A stretch of DNA of 64,000 nt from Gnetum montanum (GCA_015680685.1 MNCI01004849.1:62001-126000), one strand, 5' to 3'. Numbered from the stretch's first letter, positions 1 to 11,942 are shown. Notes: a model not told the origin generated them from the letters alone. Numbers and translations: made by a program.

Positions 1-960
1 AGAAGTATCCATGTTGAGGAGTACTAGAGCCACATTGGCCATCATGGCCCTAGTGTGGCTAAAGTTTACAATAATATTTTATATGCAAAACACCCTCCAA
101 ACAACCTCAAAATTTGACTAGGAATCCTAAAACTACAAAACCCTAGTTTTAGCTATAGACTGACCATGTTTGACCTTGTAAAAAATTAAATCTAGACCAT
201 CCATACTAAGACCCTCCCATCCATGCAAGCTACTGTGGCTCTAGGGGGTATAATCATGAAACCTAATTTTTTACCATTTTTGATCACCAAAGTGATCAAT
301 TTTAACTGTTATGTCCCTATACTACCCTAGAGAGATCATAGAACATCAATTTTGATCCTTTGGATGCCATGAAACCCATTTTTCTTGGTAACCACATTGA
401 AGCCATGATAGCTAGCATTACTCTAGTATGGATGGTAGTTCTAGGCCTTAATGATAACTTCTAGAGGTTGAAATCGATGCTAGAATTGACCAATTTTCTT
501 TCCTAGTTAACTACGCTAACAATGTAGGTTACTGGGGGTCAAAAAATACTCAAAACCAACTTGGAAAAATACCTTATCATTCCATCCACACTGGGGATCA
601 TCCCACCCATGAGAGAAAGTGTGGATTCAACATGGATGCCCAGAAAACCTTGATTCTTTTAACCAAAAAATCCTTAGTGTCTAAACTCACTTTTCAACAT
701 TATAGCCTCATGGCCACAACTCACTAAGGCCTAAAACTAGAAAAATATAACCTTTTTTTATCAATATTCATCATGTTTTATTCCATGTATTCCACTTGGT
801 CTCATTTGTCCTTATTTTGTGGTGTTTTAGCCTACTACAACCTCTATTATGCATTATTGATCTTCACTATCATCAATTGACCTTATTTAGCTTCTACATC
901 ACTTCACTTTCAATACATCTACCTTACTTTCTCTATTCTTATCTCTACTGACATTTTTTA
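1..960 (+). repeat. ~195-bp degenerate tandem array of element A
   Basis: Non-coding sequence in which a compact block recurs near 8, 200, 395 and 595: a TCCATNNT/CCACAT half followed by a CTAGTGTGG or AGCATGG half. The complement of the first 200 bases resembles 36520-36710 (shared phrases such as GGTCAAACA and ATTTTGAGGT), so this is the same array as in element B, in the opposite orientation. It lies upstream of the pol of element A. No reading frame of note. Element A is cut by the left edge of the window. Confidence 0.6.
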
Positions 961-1020
961 GCCTTTGATTGATGTTGGGTGATGGGATCTGACCATTCTT
1001 TACCATCATTTAATACAATG

Positions 1021-1080
1021 TAACTATGGCTTACCAAGGCCTTAAACTAGCAACATGGCCTAGAAAGGCCTTAAACTAAT
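1021..1080 (+). repeat. TTAAACTAGCA-type motif, two units (element A)
   Basis: Two close copies of a GGCCTTAAACTAGCA-like unit separated by CATGGCCTAGAAA. The core recurs in elements B, C and E at module boundaries. Between here and 1500 there is only AT-rich spacer whose end (AGGTGCCACTTAGTG) matches the equivalent spacer upstream of pol in element B, in reverse complement near 17180. Confidence 0.65.
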
Positions 1081-1499
1081 AATAATGTAACCTTAGTTGA
1101 CCATGTACCTCACTGTTTACATTTCCATTATGCTTCAACTTGTTTTGACCTTTTTTGGCCTTTATTCCAATCTATTTGGCTTTGCCTACCTTTTGTATTC
1201 TTGTTTGACCCTATTTACATTTTTCTTGATATTGAAATAACATGTGTTTGCATTGTTACTAGGATATTTTATATCATTTTGGCATTATTTATTCATATTT
1301 ACCTAGGTGCCACTTAGTGTGCTTATGGTTGACATGTAGGATTAGAGTATGAGTACCTAGGAGCAAATTAGTATACCTTTGAGTCTAAGTGGGTCCCACT
1401 ATGATGTTAAATAATGCATTAATCTTAGTTGTCTAGATCTTAAGCCTAAGAGTCTTTTCAATCACGTGGCCTCAATAGAGAAACCTCTAGAATGAACTA

Positions 1500-2954
1500 A
1501 AAACCTTGTCAAAACCCTTGACCTTGAGACTGATGACATTGCTAAAGACTCTCTAGTTAAGGTTCCTACCATGACACATAGTTATGAGAAGAAAACCCTA
1601 AAGCTATGTTCCTCACCAGAACCTCAATAGGTTCAAAATATCACCAAGATCCTACAAGACAACATTAAGGCCTTTGCCTAGTTATATGAAGATATGTTAG
1701 GTCCTAAACCATGTTTAGTCCAACATAACATCATACTTGATCCTAGCATTAGACTAGTAAAGCAAAAGATTCACAAGATTAGACTTGATTTGTCCCTAGA
1801 AGTTCATGATGAAATCATAGAAGTATACCAAGATAGTTTCATTAGAGCTATGATTATGCAAAATGGGTGTCAAACATAGTCGTAGTTCCTAAGAAAAATG
1901 GAAGTATACATATTTACATAGATTTCCAAGATCTAAATAAGGCAACTATGAAAGATAATTTTCCTTTACCTAGTATTAATCAACTTATCGATACTATCGT
2001 TGCACATGCCTTATTATCCTTTATGGATGAATTTTCAAGATACAACTAGATTAGGATCATCCTAGAACATCAACTCAATATGACCTACATGACCCCTTGG
2101 GGTACCTTTTCTAATACCATTATGCCCTTTGGCGTAAAGAATGCAGGAGCAACCTACCAAAGAGTGATGACATGTATCTTTTGTGATTATATGCTAGGTT
2201 TGGTTAAAAATTATGTAGATGATATAACTATTAATTCCAACGGGTTAAAAGACCATGTGCATGACCTAGAGCTTGTACTTAAATGATGCCTCAAATATGA
2301 GCTTAGTTTGAAGCCCAAAAAGAGTATCTTTGGTGCCATAACTAGTAAGATTCTTAGCTTTATGGTATCTAAAGCAAAAATATGTGTCAATCCTAACAAG
2401 GTTAAAGCCATTTCCAACTTGGTTGCACATCCTAACCTTTAGGATATTTTGGGAGTAAAAGGAAGATTACTATTTATTTTAGCTTCATTGCTAGGCTCAA
2501 GAATAAGTTACAAGATATGTAACACTTTCTTAAGAAAGTAGTTTAGTATGAGTGGATAACTCAATGCCAAGAGGCCTTTGAAAATATTAAGCAAGAGCTA
2601 GCACAACTACTAATGGTCTATCCACCATAAAAGAATAAATCCTTTTACATATAAGTTTCTATCTCTAATACATCTACTACCTCTCTACTGCATCACAAAC
2701 AAGATGATGGAGTAGAATTACTAGTGTACTACATTTACCATGCATTGATAGCCTATGAGAGCTAATACACCAAAGTGGAGAAGTATTTTCTAGCCCTATT
2801 ATTTTCATTGAAGAAGTGGAGACACTACCTCTTTGGAAACTAATTCAGCATCATTTGCAAAGATAACATGCTTAGAGGCACAATGACCAACATCTATGAG
2901 AGTAGCTATATAGCCCATTGGAAAGCAATAATAATAGAGTTTGACCATCATTAT
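1500..2954 (+). pseudogene. pol: Ty3/gypsy (Tat-lineage) pol, 5' half: RT and first RNase H (element A)
   Basis: Decayed reverse transcriptase and RNase H of element A, which would copy element RNA into cDNA. An N-terminal connection region (ILQDNIKAFA, VKQKIHKIRL) leads into the RT palm: VVPKKNG, DFQDLNKAT, FPLPSINQLIDT, MTPWGTF, MPFGVKNAGATYQR and the catalytic box YVDD at 2212-2223. The first (gypsy-type) RNase H follows near 2640-2900 (VYYIYHALIAYE, LKKWRHYLFGN). Several in-frame stops are present. The frame runs up to IEFDHHY, where element D has inserted; the same protein resumes beyond 8783. The alignment with pol of element C is continuous across the insertion. Family assignment is firm; activity is impossible. 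Confidence 0.9.
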
Positions 2955-2981
2955 TGATGAATCATGGTTTTTAGGGGCTGT

Positions 2982-3047
2982 GTATACTAGGCCCCGTATA
3001 CGTGGCCCCATATACTCAGCCTGCTGCGTATACGCGGCCCCGTATAC
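2982..3047. promoter_or_regulatory. 14-bp periodic GTATAC palindrome array in U3 (5' copy)
   Basis: Five hexamers GTATAC (one ATATAC) at spacings 14, 14, 18 and 14, each followed by a GGCCCC- or CAGCC-type linker. The array ends about 20 bases before the TATA box, the place expected for promoter-proximal binding sites. Function is inferred from position only. Confidence 0.7.
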
Positions 3048-3066
3048 GCAGCCACCTATCCCTGCC

Positions 3067-3074
3067 TATAAATA
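3067..3074 (+). promoter_or_regulatory. TATA box of element D 5' LTR
   Basis: TATAAATA followed by AGAGGA. The same box stands in the 3' LTR at 8021-8028 and in the other D-family LTRs. It marks the likely U3/R border some 30 bases downstream. Confidence 0.75.
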
Positions 3075-3825
3075 AGAGGATCTTCCACCTCATTTAGGCA
3101 TGTTTTTGTCAATTGTAGCTAGACTCTTGCATTTTTTTTCCATAGAAGTTAGATTATTTTCCCAAGTCCATGCCTACAGTGTGATGCTTGTAATTGTACG
3201 GAACCTTTTTTCTAGTGTGACGTACTTGGACATGCACATGACCAGAAATAAAGATCGAGATTACTTCATCATTGCAGCATTCACTTAGTTTGAGTTGTTT
3301 AATTTAATTGTTAATTATTAATTATTTTTGTCATGTATTTCTTTCTTAGTTAATATTTATTTATCATCATTTACTATTCATATTGTTAAATGTGGAATGA
3401 GTACGACTTAATCACGAGCATTTAAGTGTGACTACTTGGTAACCCAGTAGCATACCTAGGATCTACGCTTGGTAATCCTAGTAGTAGTCATGCACGAGGT
3501 CCAAGATGTGTATAGATGATTAAGGAACAGATTCTCATCGTACTTAGGGTATCTTAGACTCATTTCCTATTGCTCATTAGTTTAATTATGATTATTTTCC
3601 ATTGTCTCTACGAGTAGCATTAGTTTAGGATCACATCATATGCCTCACTCTCGACTAAACCATACGTGACAAAGAAAATACTGGTCCAGGTGGGAAGATA
3701 GCGAACTACAATCAATGTGTAATGATCTAGATACCACAACTAGCCTATCTGAGGAGTTTGACAGGATCGTGCATGAATGCTCGTATTCGTATGGTTGGAC
3801 GTAGGGGTACCTCGCCGCTCATCAT

Positions 3826-3843
3826 TGGTGTCGTTGCTGGGGA
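3826..3843 (+). other. Primer binding site, tRNA-Asp type
   Basis: TGGTGTCGTTGCTGGGGA, one base after the LTR end. It matches the complement of the 3' end of plant tRNA-Asp (canonical TGGCGCCGTTGCCGGGGA), the primer commonly used by Athila/Tat-type plant gypsy elements, apart from three C-to-T changes. Confidence 0.85.
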
Positions 3844-3967
3844 CGGTGCTAGTTATTTAGATTAGTTATATCATACAAGGTCACGATATAGGACTTAGCG
3901 ATATATCTCTTAGGAAGAAGAAGTAATTAAAAAAGTCACATCTAAATTCACACACAGTTTTACAACC

Positions 3968-5936
3968 ATGTCTCTCCTACAAGACTATAATAATGCCACA
4001 TCTAGTGAGGCAATTCATTGGAGAACCAACTAATATTATGACAATGAAGATTGGAGTACGCAACCTGAAGTGGGGGTTTCTTATAAACATAAACAAAGAA
4101 AACATCATCCCAATGCATGAAAGAATAACATACCTAGTGATGATGAACCCCTATTGGCCACTACAACCTTAACAAAAATATAGGAGGCTATTCGAATAGC
4201 CCACAGGCATAGTAAGGAAAGTTGTCTATCCATTCTTGATTTAAAGAACTTTCTCAAGTTTTTAGGAGGCTATGATTTAGATCCATAACAACATTTATAA
4301 GCCTTCTACAATGCTTATACATGGAACAATATTAATAATGGGTGACAAAATCTTAAGCTCTTTCCTTTGACACTCGTTGGCCAAGCAAAAGTATGGTATA
4401 GGTCATTAAAACCAAAGTCAATTCGATGTTGGCCAAAAATGGTAGAACTTTTCAATGAAAGATATCAAACTTATATGAGAGTGTCAGCCTTGAGGAGACA
4501 AATCCAAGAATGGAAACAAGCACAACATGAACCCTTGGACATGGCCTTAGAAAGATATTATGCACTGTTATACAACTACCCAGGCCATGGGTTCTCCAAG
4601 GAAAGGCTAATGTACCATATCATAGATGGCCTCTGTAATGAAACAAGGGAGACCCTAGGGATGTACACCCGAGGTCAACTATATGAGCTATGGACCCATC
4701 AACTCCAAGAGCTTATTAAGAGGATAGTAAAAGAAGAAGGAGAAATAACTAAATGGGAGAATGTTGAAGGTTCTCAACAGGACCAACATCTCAACTTAAC
4801 AAGGATCCATGATCATGAAGAGGAGAAATCAACTAACTTCAAGGAGGTGGAATCATCTTTGCCAATCCTACAATCACTAGATAAAATTGAGGCAAAGATT
4901 AATAAAATGACAAACTGGGTACATGAAATATGTGGAGAATATGCCAACATTATTAGAGGAAAAACTATGCCAAATCAAGAAACAGGATAGGACACCACGC
5001 GACAATCGAAACAAAGGGTAGAAGATAATAAGGATAAGAACTCAATTGCCAATCATACGTATCAATGCAATATTTTCTTATATGATCACCCCAAAGGTCA
5101 ATGTCCAATCATGTCACATTTACATGAGCATTGGGAAGGAATGTTACATCCACAGTTTGTACAAAAATACTATGTCCAACCATAGTGGCAAAAACCTCAA
5201 TCGTGGGGAAGGCCACCACCAACTGGACCATACCCTTTGTATGTCACAACACCAAATGCTTATTATGTTCAACACCCTATTTCTCCAATGGGGTTATCAT
5301 TCTCCTAAGTACTATCCACCCATGTCCTCTCCAACAATATCACCACCTCATGTGCCTTACACTTCTCCTCAACCTCAACATTCTCATACTTCACCCTCTT
5401 CTACATCACCGCCAGCTATGCTAGAAGATCTTGCACCACAGCACCAACCCGCAAATGTTACTTATGCTACTACTATCAACAATAGTGGAGGTCCTTCACA
5501 CCATCGAAGACATCCCTTCTTTAGATGTGACCGTTGAAAGGGACACCATAGTTTAGAAACCACTACATCCACCAACTCAGCACAAATCCAACACTGTGGT
5601 GCATCTTCCTCTTCGAACCCAACGCCTCATGTTACCTCATCAAGGCCACCACTCAATACCCCAACCATGAGGCCCAATGAATATTGCCACATGGGGAGAC
5701 ATGTTGATCCTTGCATATCATCCTATGGTGACAAGTACCATAGTGGGTCAACTCCTTATAAATTAATCACATCTTATAACTTGCCCCACTATGTCAACTC
5801 TAATCAAGTGTGTGAACCCCAATGGGGTAAGTATGATCGGGTCCTAATATTTTCAACATGCAAGGATCCCAACCTTCCATTTATTAATTCTAGCCATGGT
5901 CAACCATTTAGTTATGGGGGGTATCCTCCATTCTAA
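3968..5936 (+). pseudogene. gag: gag-like polyprotein of element D
   Basis: The start ATG (MSLLQDYNN) follows the primer site by about 125 bases. The frame runs with a few stop codons through a retrotransposon Gag core (LDLKNFLKFLGGYDLDP, LTLVGQAKVWYRSLKPKSI, VELFNERY, LERYYALLYNYPGHG), of which 4367-4990 is an uninterrupted 207-codon stretch, then an acidic linker. A Pro/Ser/Thr/Gln-rich C-terminal region (5290-5470) and a short tail ending at 5936 follow in shifted frames. I see no protease signature and no clear CCHC knuckle, only a Cys/His cluster near 5065-5130. This is structural capsid-type coding sequence related to Athila/Tat Gag and is now broken. Confidence 0.75.
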
Positions 5937-7880
5937 CAACACAGAATTAATAAATGTTTTCTATTTCTTTAATTTTTTAACTTTTTGTTTTCCAATTTTT
6001 CACCTTTTAATTTATTATTTTATATTTTTGTCTTTTTATCTTCTTATCTGAGTAATCTCATCCACAAATAAAATACTCATGTGGCTCATTGGTTGAGGTG
6101 TGTTCTATGTTATTGAGTCTTGATGATCAATTATTTGGACAGTGAGCCCATTACACCCACTCATCCTTTCTATAAATAAGAGGTTCTGTTCGAGGGTATA
6201 GTGATATTCTTGACATTCTTGAAACTTTAAATTAATTTTGTGTTCATTGTGCCCAGAGTGAAGAAGGATGGACCAAGAGGGAATGATTAGGGTGTGACAT
6301 CAAGGGGACTTGCAGATTCTCTTTGGTGACCTCTATGGGATTTATCATGCAACATGGTTGTACTAAGATCTTTGTAGATCTAATGAAAAATGGGAGTAAG
6401 AGTAATCAAACGGGCACTCAAAAATCAAATGATGTTCTAGGGGTCCCACTGGAAAGGCATGCACCCATGTCTAAAGGTTGACAATTTCTCTAGATTCAGT
6501 AAAGTGAAAAAAAAAGAGAGAGAAAAAGAAAAGAAGGAAGTGCCACACAACAAAAATCACTCCTCCCTTGAATAAAATGCCAAATGATCATACGCCTTGT
6601 TGTTATGGTACTCTCATAGTTGCTCAACATGGGATGAAACAATGCGATGTCATTGATTAGAAGAATGGACTTGGTCCTGATCTTAGAATGACGGGTTAAT
6701 GACACGTTAATCATGCTTTACACGCAGGATTCATTGTGGCCTGAGTCAGTTACCTCATGTCCCAATCTCTGCAATCCCTTCTTCGATTCATTCCATCTCA
6801 TTGTTCCTATATTTGTGACTCATGTCTTTTTTAGCATTGAATTCATAATTCATCATGGTGGTTTTAACATGTGTGTGTGTTTTTGCATTGGTATAGATTA
6901 CATTTAACCCTTCTAATGCCGACGAACATCTTAAGGTGTGGTTATGCAAGGGCATATAGGTTGGAACCTACTTTGGGGAGGACCCACTTGCGTAACTTTT
7001 GTAATTTGTATTTGTTGCACACCACCACATCATCTTATACCCTCTGAGTATTTCATTGCCAAACCTATTCTTTCCTTTGTCATTATTTTATCAAATGTTC
7101 CTCAAAACCAGGTCTGACATTAAACTTTTAGAGAAAATTCCTTGAAAAATCTCTAACTTTAAAGCCACACTAAGTAAAGAATGCAATATTTATTAAAGGC
7201 AATGAGTAAGGTATAAAATCATTGAAATTTTCAATAACCTTACTAACAATTGATCTTTGTGTGATTATAGATGGCCCCTAAATGAAGACAATAAGGAGGA
7301 CCTTCTCAAGGTGCAACCGAATGACCTAGGGGAGGAAAAGGCCAAGGACCTCATGCAGAACATGTAGAGCAGAAGGTAATCATTCCGCATCCATCATAAA
7401 ACTCCTTTTACTGCATAATATATCCAAGCAAAGGGAGGAGTGGTCAAGGCCTAAGCCTATGAAGAGGGATGGCAGCTATTTGTGGAATGGCATGTCAAGG
7501 TCAATCAAGTGTTCTTGCAGCTACCGTATCCATGAAAAGTTCCAACTTCATCAAACATTGGAACATCAGCATGGACAGCTCATAATCCTCAAATAGAAGA
7601 GGAGAAATGCCAGGTGCTTCTTCAATGGTATCAATCTTAGAAGCCTGATGCATAGGATAAAGGAAAGGCATCCCTGGAGGAGCCATTGCTACCAGGAATC
7701 CCATGAGTTCCAAAGTTTTGTAATTCTGTGTCTGTGTCCAAATTTTGTTTAATCCTCCACTATGGCATGAATAAATTCCTAGTCAGTTAATAATCCCATA
7801 CCTATCCATTGTGTATTCAATTAAGCTTATTCCTCACTTTCTTTGACTCAAGGATGAGTTGTTATTCAGTCGTGGGGTTA
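5937..7880. other. Non-coding 3' internal region of element D
   Basis: About 1.9 kb without recognisable protein domains. It contains a TATAAATAAGAGG stretch at 6171-6183 identical to the D-family TATA region but without the rest of an LTR, a purine tract near 6507-6540, and a weak polypurine segment GTGGGGTTA directly before the 3' LTR. The minus-strand open stretch at 7501-7713 resembles nothing I know. Confidence 0.5.
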
Positions 7881-8778
7881 TGATGAATCATGGTTTTTGG
7901 GGGCTGCGTATACTAGGCCCCATATACACGGCCCTGTATACTAGGCCCCGTATACTCAACCTGCTAGCTATACTAGGCCTCGTATACGCAGCCCTGTATA
8001 CACAGCCGCCTATCCAGGCCTATAAATAAGAGGGCCTTCTGCCTCATTTAGGCATCTTTTTATCAATTGTAGCTAGACTCTTGCATTTTGTTTCCATAGA
8101 AGTTAGATTATTTTCCAAAGTGCATGCCCATAGTGTGATGCTTTTAATTTTATGGAACCTTTATTCGAGTGTGATGTACTTGGACACGCACATGACCAGA
8201 AATAAAGATCGAGATTACTTCATCATTGCAGCATTCACTTAGTTTTAATTTCTTAATTTAATTGTTAATTGTTAATTTTTTTTGTTATTTAATGCTTTCT
8301 TAGTTAATATTTATCTATCATCATTTACTATTCCTGTTGTTAAATGTGGAATGAGTACGACTTAATCACGAGCATTTAAGTGTGACTACTTGGTAACCTA
8401 GTAGCATACCTAGGATCTATGCTTGCTAATCCCAGTAGTAGTCGTGCACAAGGTCCAAGATGTGTACGGATGATTAAGGAACAGATGCTCATCACACTTA
8501 GGCTAGCTTAGACTCATTTCCTATTGCTCATTAGTTTAATTAAGATTATTTTCCATTGTCTCTAAGAGTAGCATTAGTTTAGGATCACATCATACTCGTC
8601 ACTATGGACTAAACCATACATGACAAAGAAAATACTAGTCCAGGTGGAAAGACAGCGAATTGTGATCAATGTGTAATGATCTAAATACCACAATTAGCTT
8701 GTCCATGGAGTTTGAATGGATCATGCATGAATGCTCGTATTCATATGGTTGGGCGTAGGGGTACCTCGCTACTCATCA
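7881..8778 (+). repeat. 3' LTR of element D
   Basis: Direct repeat of the 5' LTR, from TGATGAATCATGG to CTACTCATCA, followed by the target duplicate ATTAT. It carries seven palindromic hexamers (starts 7908, 7922, 7936, 7950, 7968, 7982, 7996), two more than the 5' LTR, all 14 bp apart except one 18-bp step; TATAAATA is at 8021-8028. Confidence 0.93.
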
Positions 8779-8783
8779 ATTAT

Positions 8784-10575
8784 GTTTCTCAAGCCTCAAT
8801 GAAAGGGAAAGCCATAGCCACATAACTCACCATTTCACTAGTTGATGACCATGCAACCATTGATCCTAAATTCCATGATGAACATGTCAACACCATTAGC
8901 CAAGTACCTAAGGGCTATGAGGTGGTCATGCACTTTGATGAAACTTCAATCCTAATGTTGTTGGGACCAATGTCATTGCCATCATAACATGCCCACCTAG
9001 TGAAATCCAATCCTTCACATATCACTTTGAATTTTCATGTATCAACAATGTAGTGGAGTATGAGGATTTGATTAGGGGAATGATGATAGTTGGTGACTTA
9101 GAAGTAAAATTCTTAATAATGAAAGATGATTCACAACTTGTGGTCAACCAAGTAACCAAGGTTTATGCATGTAAATCCAAACATTTGCAACCTTATTATA
9201 ACCTAGGAAAGAAAAAAATATACCAAGTTATGGATGTTGTAACCAAATGTGTTTGGCAAGTTATCCACCTTGATCATGGACTATGCCATTTCCATCATGC
9301 AAACCACTGAGGATACCTAGATGATCATAGTTCATATTGCTCCTACAAAAGAGTGGTACGATGATATTAAATTTTACCTTATGCATGGTAAAACTTCACA
9401 AGGCTTAACTATTGCTCAAAAGGACATTATACATAAATGATAAAAATAGTATGTCATAGTAGGAAATAAAACATTAAGTCAATGGTCCTAAGATGACATA
9501 TTATTAGTGTTCTTAGGCAAATCTAAAGCCCAAATAGTCCTAGAGCATGTTCACAAGGATGTATCTAGGGGAAATATAGGACCTAGAGCTATCGTCACTA
9601 AGATTATACAATTAGGCTATTATTGGACCTATATGAAAAGTGACTACCTACAAAAGGTTAAAAATTGTGATACTTGCCAATGGCATAGCAACCTTATGCA
9701 CTAACTACCAACTAAGCTATACACCACTTCGATAACTTGGCTATTTCAACAATGGGAGTTAGATATCATTGGAACCTTAATGGCTAAGTCTTCCATAGGG
9801 CATAACTTTATCACCACTATAACTAAACACTTTATGAAGTGCATTGAAGTTATTCCCCTAAGGAAGATAACATCTCAACAAGTCTATAAATTCATATTGG
9901 ATAACATAGTAGCTCATCTCAGTAGCCAAGAAATAAAAAAAAATTATCATGATCTAGGAATTAAGCACTACTTCTCATCACCATATTACCCTCAAGCCAA
10001 TGAACAAGCTAAAGCAAGTAATAATGCCATCATAAATTTTCTCAAGATGATGTTGAAAAATAGCAAATGCAGGTGGCATGAGTAGCTTGTCCATGCACTT
10101 TGGGCTTACTAGACAACATTTTGAACTACAAATGGCATAACCTCATATAGCCTGGTTTATGTTTTCAAAGCTATTTTACCTCCTGAATAATAGGTGACAT
10201 TACTCTAAGTAGCCTTATCAAAACTTCATCAATGATGAAGAGAACAAAGAATGGTGCACCATGGACCTGGACTTAGTGGAGGAGCAATGATTATGAATGC
10301 TTGCTCATGTTGAGAGATACTAGGAGAGGTAGAAACAACAACACCATCATAACCTAAATAAGCACAAGATCAAAGAAGGGGACTCGGTCCTCAAAGTCAT
10401 TCACAAGCATGTGGATCAATTCTTGGCCAACTGGGAAGGACCTTTCTTGATCATAAAGGTCTATGGGAATGGAGCCTTTAGGATAGTAGACATGGATGGG
10501 AACGAGTTGGCCAATTTGGTTAATAATTCCTATCTAAAGCCTTACTACATGTATCCTATGAGAACTGACAATTGA
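8784..10575 (+). pseudogene. pol: Tat-lineage pol, 3' half: second RNase H and integrase (element A)
   Basis: Continuation of the element A pol after the D insertion. It opens with GKAIAT.LTIS and a plant-type second RNase H (MHFDETS near 8930, NNVVEYEDLIRG at 9040, DDSQLVVNQV near 9126). Integrase follows: a degenerate HHCC finger (CDTC near 9670), WELDIIGT with the first catalytic Asp near 9757, and a C-terminal domain (FLANWEGPFLI, DMDGNELANLV, SYLKPYYM). Compared with element C, about 45 bases spanning the second catalytic Asp are deleted near 9918. The usual third Glu reads Lys (codon 10011-10013, QANEQAK). Non-functional. Confidence 0.88.
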
Positions 10576-11575
10576 CACTAACAACCCTAACAACCAATGA
10601 AAAGTGAGCCTACATGACCTCCTTTTGCATAATAGATGAACTATGAAATTGTGTAAAAATTGTGACCTATGGTAGCCTAATTTGTTGATTATTCTATATG
10701 GCCTTATGCATTGTATGGTAACAACATGACTTCTTTGTCTTTTTTCTTATTCTCTTGGATTTGTGCTTGTAGGATGAAGCCTGAAGTCATCACAAGGTAC
10801 AACTCATCATGGTAGTAAGTCACCATGTGACCTCAATGCATGAAATTGGGTGAGTTTTTTAATTTTATACCAAGAGTACTTGTTCCACTGCATTCCTATT
10901 ACCTCTCCTTGAACCCAACCCCATAACCTTATTATAACCATTCATATCCTAAATAGTAATGTTGATCAATGTTTGACATTCATGGATTATGTCCATATGA
11001 CATCCCTTTGTCATGCTCCACCATCAAATCTAAGACATCTTATTTGATGAAAAAACCATGAAGTCTACTTGGTGTAACATAATCCATGTAGTGGAAAAAC
11101 CATGTCAACCCAATCTTGGCAAGAAACCCAATGAAAGCTTCACCCCATAAAAAAATAAAAAGAAAATTTCCAAGAAGTTGAAAGGGCCAATGAATATCAA
11201 AAAATAAATCAATGGCTTCAAACATGCAATAGGAGAAGCCTAATGAAACTAGAAATATTGGAGTGACGTGTTGGTTCCTCAAATGTATTGTTAAGTGACC
11301 AACACATCAAAACATGAAGTGTAAAGACCTATTGATTAACCAACATGTTAATGCCATATCATAGCCATTGTAACTCATTGTTAACCCTTATAATTATTTC
11401 CTTATAGCCTTAATTCTTAATCCCTATTACTTCATCATATCCTTATCCCATCATCACAAATAGTCATCGGCATGGTTCAACACTACAAAATCAAGTGCAA
11501 AGAGAAAATGTTGATGGTGAATCTATAGTGGTATTTTGTATTCTTTTTTAGTGCCTCTTGGGTCAATCCTCAAGA
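10576..11575 (+). other. 3' untranslated/spacer region of element A
   Basis: About 1 kb between integrase and the polypurine tract. Near 10770 a stretch reads like a 3' splice site (TGTGCTTGTAG followed by GATGAAG); the same junction is found in element E near 45405 (TTTTTAG, GATGAAG). Sequence after this point is shared by A and E. No protein domain is seen. Confidence 0.5.
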
Positions 11576-11595
11576 CACCAAAAAAGAGGGGCCAA
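11576..11595 (+). other. Polypurine tract of element A
   Basis: ACACCAAAAAAGAGGGGCCAA immediately upstream of the 3' LTR start; the same layout (RACAAAGRGGGGCCA) precedes the 3' LTRs of B, C and E. It would prime plus-strand synthesis. Confidence 0.8.
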
Positions 11596-11942
11596 TAAAA
11601 CACCACTAAGAAAATGCATGTTGTAATCCTTTTACATTGAAACTCTCACTCCATCAAACCCCAGGCTAAAAATTTCATTGTAAAATATGAAGATTGTAAT
11701 CCATGAGATGAAATTTCATATAATTTAGCTTTTGAGGTTGAAAAGTGCCTCATAAGTGGTTAAATCCTCACTTCCAAAGTGAAAAAAGTTATATTATATT
11801 CATGTTTTGGCTCTGGGGAAGTGGGAATGGGGGGAGTGGGAATGGGGGGGGGGAGGGGGGAGGGGAGCAAGGTGTGTGGGGGATACAACATTTTCTATGC
11901 TAGAAAACTTGTGTTCAATGTTGGAATGTGTAACATAATTAT
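11596..11942 (+). repeat. 3' LTR of element A, truncated where element B begins
   Basis: Starts TAAAACACCA (family consensus TGAAACACCA, with the terminal TG mutated to TA). The first ~350 bases match, in the opposite orientation, the LTR of element B (shared TGCCTCATAAGTGGT at 11751 and, complemented, at 13296). The match stops where the B LTR ends at 11943, as expected if B inserted into this LTR. A G-rich run lies at 11815-11880. Confidence 0.7.

Larger units (their letters stand above)
2955..3824 (+). repeat. 5' LTR of element D
   Basis: Begins TGATGAATCATGG and ends CGCTCATCA, immediately before the primer site. U3 carries five GTATAC-like palindromes starting at 2982, 2996, 3010, 3028 and 3042, then TATAAATA at 3067-3074. 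The 3' LTR (7881-8778) has the same order. Related LTRs lie on the minus strand at 54345-55104 and at the right end of the window. Confidence 0.93.
2955..8778 (+). mobile_element. Element D: LTR retrotransposon with gag only, nested in element A
   Basis: Two direct LTRs flank about 4 kb of internal DNA, bounded by 5-bp target duplications ATTAT (2950-2954 and 8779-8783). The internal part has a tRNA-Asp primer site and a gag-like frame, but no protease, RT, RNase H or integrase, so D must have depended on proteins from another element. It splits the pol of element A between the two RNase H domains. The two LTRs are close in sequence, differing mainly in copy number of a 14-bp palindromic unit, so D is among the younger insertions here. 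Confidence 0.93.

Noticed and set aside
5046-5537. Plus-strand open stretch as a separate protein gene.
   Set aside because: It is the shifted-frame Pro-rich tail of the element D gag; its first part overlaps the other frame and has no independent features.
6171-6183. TATAAATAAGAGG inside element D as a second promoter or a nested solo LTR.
   Set aside because: The flanking sequence does not match the D LTR, and no palindrome array or LTR ends are present; only the short box is shared.
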